From positions 3,612,001-3,676,000 of the forward strand of contig NZ_CP039852.1 in assembly GCF_006228385.1 (NCBI RefSeq): a DNA stretch of 64,000 nt, in the 5' to 3' direction. This DNA comes from Salinimonas iocasae (GTDB taxonomy: Bacteria > Pseudomonadota > Gammaproteobacteria > Enterobacterales > Alteromonadaceae). Position numbers and translations under genes: made by a program. The notes under the pieces were generated by a model. The model searched no databases. It was not told the DNA's origin and worked only from the letters and a program-made list of their open reading frames with translations. This document shows, piece by piece, positions 56,512 to 64,000 of the stretch (position 1 is its first letter; each line of letters begins with the position of its first letter).

Positions 56512-56680
56512 TCCCGTCGAAACCGCCTCGTAAAGCGTCACACCTGATTAACATTTTTTGATGTAAATCAACACGTAGCGCTATTACAGCTTGAAAAAAC
56601 CCGATTTAATCGCGGCCTGATAGTTTTTAGCTCACATCGTGAGTAAACTGCGTGAGTTCAACCTTTCAGGCCACTCCGGT

Positions 56681-57922
56681 ATGTTTGACTTTCTTCTCAT
56701 TGGTATAGCAATACTTGCGCTTGCAGGCGTCGTATTTGAAGAACTAATTCACGTAAATAAAGCAAAAACAACGCTTTTTCTGGGCACCCTCGCCTGGATT
56801 TTATTGTTTATTCAAAGCCCCATGGGGCAGCGAAATGCTGTAAATGAGGCGCTTGAGCACAACATCACCGAAATCTCGACCTTATGGCTCTTTCTGGTGG
56901 CGGCGATGACGTTCGTCGCTTACCTCAACCGAAAAGGTTTGATTGAGAATATGCTCAATCTGCTGATGCCAGCAAAAATATCGCTTAAGAAGCTGCTTTT
57001 CAGTACTGCGCTATTCAGCTTTTGCTTCTCGTCTCTGGCAGACAATATCACTGCCACACTGGTCTCTGTAGCATTGGTACTCTCGCTGGGGCTGCCACTT
57101 CATCAAACGCTGCGCTTCGCAGTGCTGGTCGTGTTTGCAGTCAACTCCGGTGGCGTATCTCTGATCACCGGCGACGTCACTACGCTGATGATTTTTCTAC
57201 AGGGGAAGGTCACCATCACAGAGCTTCTGACACTGATTGCGCCTTCTTTTGCTGCAGTTTTGCTGCTGGCCTCTTTGCTCAGTATCGGCCTTAAGGGCAC
57301 GGTGAAAATAAAACAGACCCACCATGAAACACGCCCTGTCGATTATGTGATTGCAGGTACTTTTCTGCTAACCATTGTGCTGACGCTACTGGGCAATGTC
57401 TTTTTTGGCATCCCGCCAATGTTGTCGTTCTTATCCGGCATGGCGGTTATGTTTTTGGTAGCCACCTTTATGGGGGAAGAGAAGTACGAGGATCCTATTC
57501 TTGATTATATTCGCCTGATTGAGTTCGATACCCTGCTTTTCTTTCTGGGCGTGCTGTTACTGGTCGGCATGCTACAGCATATCGAAGCGCTGGATGCGCT
57601 CTTACTGGTTTATCAGTGGTTCCCGCCAGCCCTGGCAAACTTGCTGATGGGGGTCGTCTCAGCAGCGATTGATAACGTACCGCTGACTGCTGCCCTGCTC
57701 AAAGCGGATATTACAATGTCGACTCCCCAGTGGCTGGCACTGACTTATGCCGTGGGTGTAGGCGGTTCACTATTAGTTATTGGCTCTGCGGCCGGCATTG
57801 TCACCATGAGCAAAGTAAAAGGCCTGACATTTGCCACCTATGGTAAATACAGCCTGCTTTTACTGCTGGCATATTGCGCCGGCTACGGGATGGTTTTGCT
57901 AACATCCCCGTTACTGTTATAG
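56681..57922 (+). CDS. nhaD: NhaD-type Na+/H+ antiporter
   Basis: About 413 residues from ATG 56681; a GTG 56639 in frame would add 14. Polytopic ion-transporter-superfamily protein with ten or more helices; the helix LLIGIAILALAGVVFEELIHVNKAKTTLFLGTLAWILLF and the conserved SLADNITATLVSVALVLSLGLPL and VSAAIDNVPLTAALLKADI segments identify NhaD. Exports sodium and/or lithium, which suits a marine or halotolerant cell. Confidence 0.93.
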   Translation: MFDFLLIGIAILALAGVVFEELIHVNKAKTTLFLGTLAWILLFIQSPMGQRNAVNEALEHNITEISTLWLFLVAAMTFVAYLNRKGLIENMLNLLMPAKISLKKLLFSTALFSFCFSSLADNITATLVSVALVLSLGLPLHQTLRFAVLVVFAVNSGGVSLITGDVTTLMIFLQGKVTITELLTLIAPSFAAVLLLASLLSIGLKGTVKIKQTHHETRPVDYVIAGTFLLTIVLTLLGNVFFGIPPMLSFLSGMAVMFLVATFMGEEKYEDPILDYIRLIEFDTLLFFLGVLLLVGMLQHIEALDALLLVYQWFPPALANLLMGVVSAAIDNVPLTAALLKADITMSTPQWLALTYAVGVGGSLLVIGSAAGIVTMSKVKGLTFATYGKYSLLLLLAYCAGYGMVLLTSPLLL

Positions 57923-58026
57923 GTCACTGAAAACATTTGTAACATTCAAAATCGTGATCCGTGACAGCAGGCATTTGTCCTGACTCAGTTTTTGGTTATA
58001 GTGAAGAAAAAATCAGGATAACGATA

Positions 58027-58749
58027 ATGGGTCAGGAAACATCAAAAATTCTTGTAGTAGATGATGACATGCGCTTGCGCGGTTTGCTGGAGCGCTATCT
58101 CATTGAACAGGGTTTTCAGGTGCGTACCGCAGCTGATGCCGAACAAATGAATCGTCTGCTGGAGCGCGAGAATTTTCATTTGATGGTGTTAGATCTGATG
58201 CTACCTGGTGAAGATGGCCTATCAATTTGCCGTCGTTTACGCCAGAGTGAAAGTGACCTTCCTATCATTATGCTCACAGCAAAGGGCGATGAGGTTGACC
58301 GTATTATTGGCCTTGAAATGGGCGCTGATGATTATCTGCCAAAACCCTTCAACCCAAGAGAATTACTGGCGCGTGCAAAAGCGGTATTACGCCGAAAGGT
58401 GCAGGATGCTCCTGGTGCCCCGTCTCGCGGTGAGCAGGTTATCGAATTCGCCAGCTACAAACTGAACCTGGCAACCCGTGAAATGACCGATAACGGCAAA
58501 CCACTCTCGCTGACCAGTGGTGAGTTTGCCGTCCTTAAGTCATTGGTTACCCACCCCCGTGAGCCACTGTCCAGAGATAAACTGATGAATCTGGCCCGGG
58601 GCCGCGATTACAGTGCGCTAGAACGCAGTATCGATGTACAGGTTTCGCGCTTACGCCGCATGCTGGAGACCGATCCGGCGAATCCGCGATACATACAGAC
58701 GGTGTGGGGCTTAGGGTATGTATTTGTTCCTGATGGTGAGGCGCAGTAA
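58027..58749 (+). CDS. ompR: Two-component response regulator OmpR
   Basis: 240 residues from ATG 58027 (MGQETSKILVVDDDMRLRGLLERYL); GTG 57961 in frame is not used. Receiver domain with phospho-acceptor Asp56 in VLDLMLPGEDG and Lys in DDYLPKPFNPRELLARAKAVLRR; C-terminal winged helix with LTSGEFAVLKSLVTHPREPLSRDKLMNLARGRDYSALERSIDVQVSRLRRMLE. Regulates porins and osmolarity response. envZ follows 18 nt later. Confidence 0.96.
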   Translation: MGQETSKILVVDDDMRLRGLLERYLIEQGFQVRTAADAEQMNRLLERENFHLMVLDLMLPGEDGLSICRRLRQSESDLPIIMLTAKGDEVDRIIGLEMGADDYLPKPFNPRELLARAKAVLRRKVQDAPGAPSRGEQVIEFASYKLNLATREMTDNGKPLSLTSGEFAVLKSLVTHPREPLSRDKLMNLARGRDYSALERSIDVQVSRLRRMLETDPANPRYIQTVWGLGYVFVPDGEAQ

Positions 58750-58767
58750 TCCGGCGGGTAGATATTA

Positions 58768-60078
58768 ATGCGGTTTTTACCTAAAAGTGCGTTTGGTCAG
58801 ACAGTATTACTGATTGGTATGCTATTACTGATTAATCAGGTCGTCAGCTACCTGTCGGTCACCTATTATTTTATTCGCCCTACCTCTGCCCAAATCAATA
58901 GCTTGTTAGCTACGCAGGTTCAAAGCATGCTGGCCCAGGACATACTCAATGCCAGCCGAAGCAAACAAATCGAATTCAGCCGCCAAACGGGTATTCGTAT
59001 CCTTCCGCCTGATGCGGCCGCCGAGCAAGGGCTGAATGGCGCGACCCCATATCGCTTTATGTCTAATCAGGTGTCTGAACAGTTGCTTCAACGCGCTGAC
59101 GTTCGTATTAGCACGCCCACAGATGATGCACCTGAGGGTGAACCTTATCAGGTTTGGATCTCATTAAAGGCGCAACCGGATAAATGGGTCCTGATTCCTT
59201 TATCCGGTTGGGCGAATGCTGATATCTCACCGTTGACGATATACCTGATGGTGATAGGTATTTTAAGTGTGGTCGGCGGCTGGCTGTTCGTACGACGCCT
59301 TAATCGGCCATTGCATGCGCTGCAAAAAGCAGCGCTTGAAGTCGGTAAAGGTCGCTTTCCTCCACCACTGGAGGAACAGGGAAGCGCTGAAATTATCGAA
59401 GTAACCCGGGCATTCAATCGCATGAACCAGGGTATTAAACAGCTGGAAAACGACCGCACGCTGATGACCGCCGGTATTTCTCACGATTTGCGCACACCGC
59501 TTACCCGGATCCGGCTGGCGACTGAAATGTTATCGCAGGAAAATGACTGGATTAGAGAAGGCATTGTTAACGATATTGAAGATATGAATGCCATCATCGA
59601 CCAGTTTATCGATTATGCGCGCGTGGACTCGTCAGCGCGTTACGAGCCTACTGATCTTAATGATTTAATCAGTGAGCTGACTCAGGCCAGACATGTTGAG
59701 GAAACACATCAAATCACACTTAAACTGGGCGAGTTACCGACCGCAGCTTTAAGTCGTATAGGTATCAAACGGGTGCTGGATAACCTGATTGAGAACGCAT
59801 TTCGTTATGGTAGCGACAAAATCACCATCACCAGCTACTTTGACAAAAAGTCACGCCGAATCTATTGCAAGGTCAGGGATTTCGGACCCGGCATTCCTGC
59901 GCAAAATCTGACAGATGTGTTCTCGCCATTTATTCAGGGCGACAAAGCTCGCGGCAGTATCGGTTCCGGATTGGGGCTGGCTATTTCTCGCCGGATTATA
60001 TCCGGACACCATGGTGATATTGAGTTACGCAATCACCCTGAGCAGGGTCTTATTGCTGAATTCTGGTTGCCTGTCTAG
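58768..60078 (+). CDS. envZ: Osmosensor histidine kinase EnvZ
   Basis: 436 residues. Two membrane helices (about 9-30 and 155-175) enclose a periplasmic loop; a HAMP domain ([22 protein letters not shown]) is followed by the H-box [21 protein letters not shown] with the phospho-His (about residue 236) and the ATPase part with N ([11 protein letters not shown]), G1 (DFGPGIP) and G2 ([13 protein letters not shown]). Phosphorylates OmpR. Confidence 0.96.
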   Translation: MRFLPKSAFGQTVLLIGMLLLINQVVSYLSVTYYFIRPTSAQINSLLATQVQSMLAQDILNASRSKQIEFSRQTGIRILPPDAAAEQGLNGATPYRFMSNQVSEQLLQRADVRISTPTDDAPEGEPYQVWISLKAQPDKWVLIPLSGWANADISPLTIYLMVIGILSVVGGWLFVRRLNRPLHALQKAALEVGKGRFPPPLEEQGSAEIIEVTRAFNRMNQGIKQLENDRTLMTAGISHDLRTPLTRIRLATEMLSQENDWIREGIVNDIEDMNAIIDQFIDYARVDSSARYEPTDLNDLISELTQARHVEETHQITLKLGELPTAALSRIGIKRVLDNLIENAFRYGSDKITITSYFDKKSRRIYCKVRDFGPGIPAQNLTDVFSPFIQGDKARGSIGSGLGLAISRRIISGHHGDIELRNHPEQGLIAEFWLPV

Positions 60079-60141
60079 CCAAGCTGCTGCACCGGCGATA
60101 TGGTATACTTAGTTTGTATTCGCATTATTAGGATGTTTTTC

Positions 60142-61629
60142 ATGAGACGGATTTTCCATATCTTCATTGGTCTCCTGTGTCTTGCTGGAGTTATGCCTGC
60201 TGCCATCGCAGAAGCGCCCCCTGAGTGGGCCATAGAGCGTATTGATAATCATTTAACCCGTAGCGTAGAGCACGGTTTCTCCGGCGCGGTCCTCATCGCT
60301 GATGGCAACAAAATTATTCTTAAAAAGGGGTATGGCGATGCCAATCGGGCAGCAAAGACGCCAATCACCACCGCCACTCTGTTTGATATTGGCTCTGTGA
60401 CAAAACAGTTTACGGCTGCTGCCATTATGCTGCTGGAAAAAGATGGCAAACTCAGTGTAGATGACACACTGGCGCGTTACTTTCCCACTGTACCTGAAGA
60501 TAAACAGCGTATTACGGTACACCAGTTACTTACACACTCTTCCGGGCTACCGGGCGGTGTAGGCATCGATGATTTTACGCATATCGATACTGACAAATTT
60601 TTTACCCGTGTCATGAAAATGGAGTTACTCAGTAAACCGGGCGAGACCTATCACTATTCCAATGTGGGCTACAGTTTACTGGCCAGAATCATTGAGCTGA
60701 GTGCAAACCAGTCTTACGAAACATTTCTTCAGGAGCGTCTTTTTCAACCAGCAGATATGCAGCATACAGGCTATCTGCAGAGTAAAAAGAAAGATGGTGA
60801 AGCCGCCCTTGGATATCGGGCAGGCGTGGTTGAGATACCCAGTACCCTGTCACGCTATCAGGCGGACCAAAAGATTGCATGGAGCCTTAAGGGTAATGGC
60901 GGGCTGATTTCATCGTTAGACGATATGTACAACTGGTACCTTGCCTTGCGTAACCACGTTATTCTGGATAAAGAGCAGGTCGAGCGACTGACCACCGGCT
61001 ATATCAGCCAGAATGTGGATAACGCCGACATTAAATATGGCTATGGGTGGAGCGTGTTTGCATCACCAAAAGACACTAAGATGGTCGGTCATAACGGCTC
61101 AAACGGCATTTATTATTTCGATCTAAGATGGTTGCAGGAAGAAGACCTGGCCATCATCTATGCATCAAACGCCATGGTTCAGGGCACGCCGAGTATCAGT
61201 GAAAACATTGAACTGATGCTATTCGATAACGTTTTCAATCCGCCATCGTTCGCCGCCGGTCCGGTGACCGAAGTTTTACGTTTTGCGGCTTCTTTTACCG
61301 GCACACCGGCAAATCTTAAACAGCGAGTTAAAACACAATTTGAAGCGCAGACTCAGGAACGCTATGTCCTGAACAGGGCCGGGCTGGCATTGCTGGAAGT
61401 TGACCAGCCGGAACGCGCCATTGCCCTGTTATCCTTAAACGTTGAGTTATTCGAAAACGATGGCAATCTGTGGGACAGTCTGGGCGAAGCCTATTTGGCT
61501 GCCAATCAACTTGACGATGCCAAGCGCTGCTTTGTAAATGCACTGGTTATGGCGCCTGATACCCGTTGTTACTGGTGCGATAACTCCAAAGCTAAGCTAA
61601 CAACGATTAAAAACCAGATGCGTCGCTAG
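60142..61629 (+). CDS. Serine hydrolase (class C beta-lactamase-like) with C-terminal TPR-like tail
   Basis: 495 residues from ATG 60142, which has AGGA 9 nt upstream and opens with a signal peptide (RRIFHIFIGLLCLAGVMPAAIAE). Catalytic motif SVTK (about 85-88), HYSN with Y-x-N near 175, and GHNGSNG near residue 330 replacing KTG. The last ~100 residues (RAGLALLEVDQPERAIALLSLNVELFENDGNLWDSLGEAYLAANQ) form at least two TPR-like helix pairs. Likely an exported esterase or peptidase; true substrate unknown. Confidence 0.88.
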   Translation: MRRIFHIFIGLLCLAGVMPAAIAEAPPEWAIERIDNHLTRSVEHGFSGAVLIADGNKIILKKGYGDANRAAKTPITTATLFDIGSVTKQFTAAAIMLLEKDGKLSVDDTLARYFPTVPEDKQRITVHQLLTHSSGLPGGVGIDDFTHIDTDKFFTRVMKMELLSKPGETYHYSNVGYSLLARIIELSANQSYETFLQERLFQPADMQHTGYLQSKKKDGEAALGYRAGVVEIPSTLSRYQADQKIAWSLKGNGGLISSLDDMYNWYLALRNHVILDKEQVERLTTGYISQNVDNADIKYGYGWSVFASPKDTKMVGHNGSNGIYYFDLRWLQEEDLAIIYASNAMVQGTPSISENIELMLFDNVFNPPSFAAGPVTEVLRFAASFTGTPANLKQRVKTQFEAQTQERYVLNRAGLALLEVDQPERAIALLSLNVELFENDGNLWDSLGEAYLAANQLDDAKRCFVNALVMAPDTRCYWCDNSKAKLTTIKNQMRR

Positions 61630-61639
61630 TGTCATGATC

Positions 61640-62578
61640 TTATTCGGTAGCACGTGCGCAGGTCTGCGCATGTTCTGCCAGTATGTCTTTTATCTCCCCT
61701 CGCAACCATTGCCTTAGCGGGTCTTCCTGAGTACGAGGATGCCAGACCTGTTCAATTCGCGCCGGCGCAATATCGAGGGGTGAGGCATGCATATCAAACG
61801 CCGGCTCGACAGCGCACATGTGAACAGCAATAGGTTTAAGACAGGTCAGCAACATGTCTGAGCCTTTGACCACATAAGGCAGGGTCATAAAGCTTGATGC
61901 GCCGGCAATGACTGCACGACTCAACCCCTGCTTTTCCAGCGCTTTATCGATAACCCCGGAAAGATCACCGGTAAGTGTGGTGACAACATGCTTACAACGC
62001 AGAAAGTTAGTCAGTGTTCGGTTATGTCCCCAGTATTGATTCTGACGGTCGCTGAGTACGACAAAGCTGAATTGCGATAATGCCTGTCTGTAAAGGTGGC
62101 TGGGCAAATCGTCGAAAAAACCTGCAATGGCTATGTCGCAATCCCCGTTCTCCAGTGCTTTAGCGGGTAACTCTCCTGTGGTATTTCGCACTACAATTCG
62201 CACATGGGGAGCAACTTCCTGTACCCGCCGAACCAGGCGGGGTAATAGCATCAGCTCCATGAAATCCGTGGAGTACAGTTGGACTGTGTCGGTGCGTGAA
62301 GCCAAGTCATCTTCGCTACTTCGCACATAAAACCGCTCAAGCGAACGCATCAGCGTACATACCTCTTCTGCCAGACCGTCCGCTTTGGGTGTTGGGGTCA
62401 GGCCCCGACCGGTTCTGACAAAGAGCGGATCATCAAACTCGCTACGCAGCTTTTTCAGTTTGTGACTTAACGCTGGCTGACTCAGATTCATCCGAAGCGA
62501 TGCCCGACTAAGGCTGCGCTCTTCATATAACACCGTAAACAGCATGAGCAGATTAAAGTCTTTTGATGCGATATTCAT
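61640..62578 (-). CDS. LysR-family transcriptional regulator
   Basis: 312 residues. N-terminal winged helix DFNLLMLFTVLYEERSLSRASLRMNLSQPALSHKLKKLRSEFDDPLFVRTGRGLTPT (residues 7-63), then the ligand-binding domain. Layout resembles the NodD/LeuO/PgrR-like group. Divergent from the Old Yellow Enzyme gene, which it probably controls; the intergenic DNA holds an ATTCA-N12-TGAAT dyad at 62604-62625 that is a candidate site. Confidence 0.9.
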   Translation of the reverse strand: MNIASKDFNLLMLFTVLYEERSLSRASLRMNLSQPALSHKLKKLRSEFDDPLFVRTGRGLTPTPKADGLAEEVCTLMRSLERFYVRSSEDDLASRTDTVQLYSTDFMELMLLPRLVRRVQEVAPHVRIVVRNTTGELPAKALENGDCDIAIAGFFDDLPSHLYRQALSQFSFVVLSDRQNQYWGHNRTLTNFLRCKHVVTTLTGDLSGVIDKALEKQGLSRAVIAGASSFMTLPYVVKGSDMLLTCLKPIAVHMCAVEPAFDMHASPLDIAPARIEQVWHPRTQEDPLRQWLRGEIKDILAEHAQTCARATE

Positions 62579-62603
62579 AATTTGGAACAGCTTTATTCAA
62601 AAC

Positions 62604-62625
62604 ATTCATTTTTTATATTCTGAAT
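62604..62625. promoter_or_regulatory. Candidate LysR site in the OYE-lysR intergenic region
   Basis: Inverted repeat ATTCA-N12-TGAAT located 26 bp upstream of the LysR gene and 120 bp before the OYE gene. LysR sites typically carry interrupted dyads; this one is short. Confidence 0.35.
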
Positions 62626-62744
62626 CATCCCTATTTCCGTAAGGTATAGCAAGATGTCTCTTGCTCACCTTAATAACCCGGGCTACAGCGCTATGTAAAT
62701 GCGCGCTTAGTACCTTCAGTTTAATAAAGAAGGAATACCTGTCT

Positions 62745-63851
62745 ATGTCAGCATTGTTCGACACATTTGCCCTCAAAGATATCACCCTGCGTAACCGTAT
62801 CGCCGTTCCCCCAATGTGCCAGTACAGCGCCGAAGACGGCTTTGTAAACCAGTGGCACGAAGCAAACTATCAGTCATTCGCCCGTGGCGGCGCGGGTCTG
62901 GTGATTGTTGAGGCCACGGCGGTATCACCGGAAGGCCGGATTTCTCCTGAAGATCTGGGTATCTGGAAAGATGATCATGTGGCAGGTTTAGCCAATGTGG
63001 CTCAGCGTATCAAAGATCAGGGAGCGGTAGCCGGTATTCAGATTGCCCACGCGGGTCGTAAAGCCTCTGCCAACAGTCCCTGGAACGGTGATGACCACCT
63101 GGCTGAAGACGATCCTAAAGGCTGGCCAATCATTGGTCCTTCAGCGGTACCGTTCGGCGCTAATTTACCCCGTACCCCTGATGCCATGACTAAGTCCGAT
63201 ATTGAGCGGGTTAAAGCCGACTTTGTGGCCGGGGCAAAACGTGCGCTGGAGGCCGGCTTTGAATGGCTGGAGCTGCATTTTGCTCATGGCTATCTGGCGC
63301 AGAGCTTTTTCTCTAAACATGCCAATATCCGTAACGACGAGTACGGCGGCGATGCCGAAGGCCGGGGCCGTTTTCTGCTGGAAACGCTGGAGGCCGTGCG
63401 TGAAGTATGGCCAGACTATCTGCCCCTGACTATTCGCTTCGGGGTGATTGAATATGATGGCGATGACGAGCAGACGCAGGCTGAGTCTATTGAACTGGTG
63501 AAACAATTTAAAGCCAGAGGTGCTGATTTTGTCAGTGTGAGTGTTGGCTTTAATATACCTGACGCTAACATTCCCTGGGGTCCGGCCTTTTTGGCACCGG
63601 TTGCTGAGCGGGTACGCCGCGAAGCCGATATCCCGGTCGCTACAGCCTGGGGGGTGGATACCCCGGAACTGGCTAACGAAACGGTTGAAAAAGAGCAACT
63701 GGACCTGGTCATGGTCGGCCGCATGCATCTGACAAATCCTCACTGGGCATACTTTGCGGCCAAAAAGCTGGGCGTAGAGAAGCCATCATGGGTCATGCCA
63801 GCGCCTTATGCGCACTGGCTACAGCGCTACGCGCCGTCTGACGAACGTTAA
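62745..63851 (+). CDS. Old Yellow Enzyme family NADH:flavin oxidoreductase (YqjM-like)
   Basis: 368 residues from ATG 62745, preceded by AAGGAATA; the frame opens earlier at 62661 but without a ribosome site. FMN-binding TIM barrel: RNRIAVPPMCQYSAEDG with Cys25 (redox-tuning) and Tyr27, QIAHAGRKAS with the His, FEWLELHFAHGYLAQSFFSK and VMVGRMHLTNPHW. Class III OYEs reduce activated alkenes and xenobiotics, and help against electrophile stress. Confidence 0.95.
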   Translation: MSALFDTFALKDITLRNRIAVPPMCQYSAEDGFVNQWHEANYQSFARGGAGLVIVEATAVSPEGRISPEDLGIWKDDHVAGLANVAQRIKDQGAVAGIQIAHAGRKASANSPWNGDDHLAEDDPKGWPIIGPSAVPFGANLPRTPDAMTKSDIERVKADFVAGAKRALEAGFEWLELHFAHGYLAQSFFSKHANIRNDEYGGDAEGRGRFLLETLEAVREVWPDYLPLTIRFGVIEYDGDDEQTQAESIELVKQFKARGADFVSVSVGFNIPDANIPWGPAFLAPVAERVRREADIPVATAWGVDTPELANETVEKEQLDLVMVGRMHLTNPHWAYFAAKKLGVEKPSWVMPAPYAHWLQRYAPSDER

Positions 63852-63906
63852 TTGTCAGGTCAGCGGCATGATGCCCTGATCGGGAGATAACACAGAGAAA
63901 GTAAAT

Positions 63907-63934
63907 AAAACGCTACCTTCGGGTAGCGTTTTTT
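63907..63934 (+). terminator. Terminator after the OYE gene
   Basis: Stem AAAACGCTACC/GGTAGCGTTTT with TTCG loop and T-run. A-rich left side lets it work for the minus-strand gene coming from the right as well. Confidence 0.92.
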
Positions 63935-63940
63935 ATGCCG

Positions 63941-64000
63941 TTATACCTGATCCAACTGCGTTTGTAACACCGGTATCAGGGTATGCATACGAGCGGGCAA
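63941..64000 (-). CDS. Possible 3' end of a minus-strand gene, cut by the window
   Basis: On the minus strand a frame is open from the window edge for 19 codons (ending ...TLIPVLQTQLDQV) and stops with TAA at 63941-63943, right before the shared terminator. Position and terminator suggest a real gene end; too short to identify. Confidence 0.4.
   Translation of the reverse strand: MPARMHTLIPVLQTQLDQV

Overview
This 64 kb window looks like a chromosome segment of a marine gammaproteobacterium, most likely an Alteromonas relative (Alteromonadaceae). The main evidence is gene order. groES-groEL, fxsA, cutA, dsbD, aroQ, accB-accC, prmA, dusB-fis, purH and purD follow each other as they do in Alteromonadales and Vibrionales. 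Added to this are a prkB-nhaD-ompR-envZ run, a HiPIP, and a sigma32-type (not CIRCE) groESL promoter. The placement is an inference from content; no database search was possible.

Layout. 1-4.3 kb: the 3' part of a sulfatase, then an octaheme cytochrome c with HEAT and TPR repeats behind a small outer-membrane barrel gene. 4.6-12.4 kb: an accessory, visibly AT-richer stretch with a beta-propeller protein, an OpgC-like acyltransferase, an AraC-type regulator, an intact IS30-family element, a small secreted protein and a MerR/TipAS regulator. It ends in what I consider the most novel locus: two tandem small Gly-rich peptides with double-glycine leaders plus a small membrane protein (a putative two-peptide bacteriocin with an immunity candidate). 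This stretch ends just downstream of glmS, where Tn7-type elements insert. 12.6-17.8 kb: glmU, a Gfo/Idh/MocA oxidoreductase, a DeoR-family regulator and glmS, all on the minus strand. 18-31.5 kb: a degenerate GGDEF protein, an alkylation-repair operon (Ada-AlkA fusion, ogt, EamA exporter), a beta-lactamase-fold hydrolase, speA, a PaoABC-like molybdenum oxidoreductase, DoxX with a divergent LysR gene, and ppiC. 31.5-33.6 kb: an S41 peptidase and small secreted proteins.

33.7-41.9 kb is the conserved block groEL to accC. Between accC and prmA, normally close neighbours, sit 7 kb of other genes (42.2-48.9 kb). These include a 716-codon protein fusing a FAN1-like VRR-NUC nuclease to a DnaQ-like DEDDh exonuclease; a near-consensus LexA box lies at its promoter, so SOS control is likely. 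49-55.4 kb: prmA, dusB-fis, purH, a methyltransferase-like protein with a signal peptide, and purD. 55.6-64 kb: prkB, nhaD, ompR-envZ, a serine hydrolase with a TPR-like tail, and an Old Yellow Enzyme gene divergent from a LysR regulator.

No tRNA, rRNA, CRISPR array or prophage was seen. Several genes use TTG or GTG starts; I corrected starts where a ribosome-binding site or family length supports it. Motifs, hairpins and spacings were read by eye. Product names rest on family motifs and, for well-known genes, on gene order.
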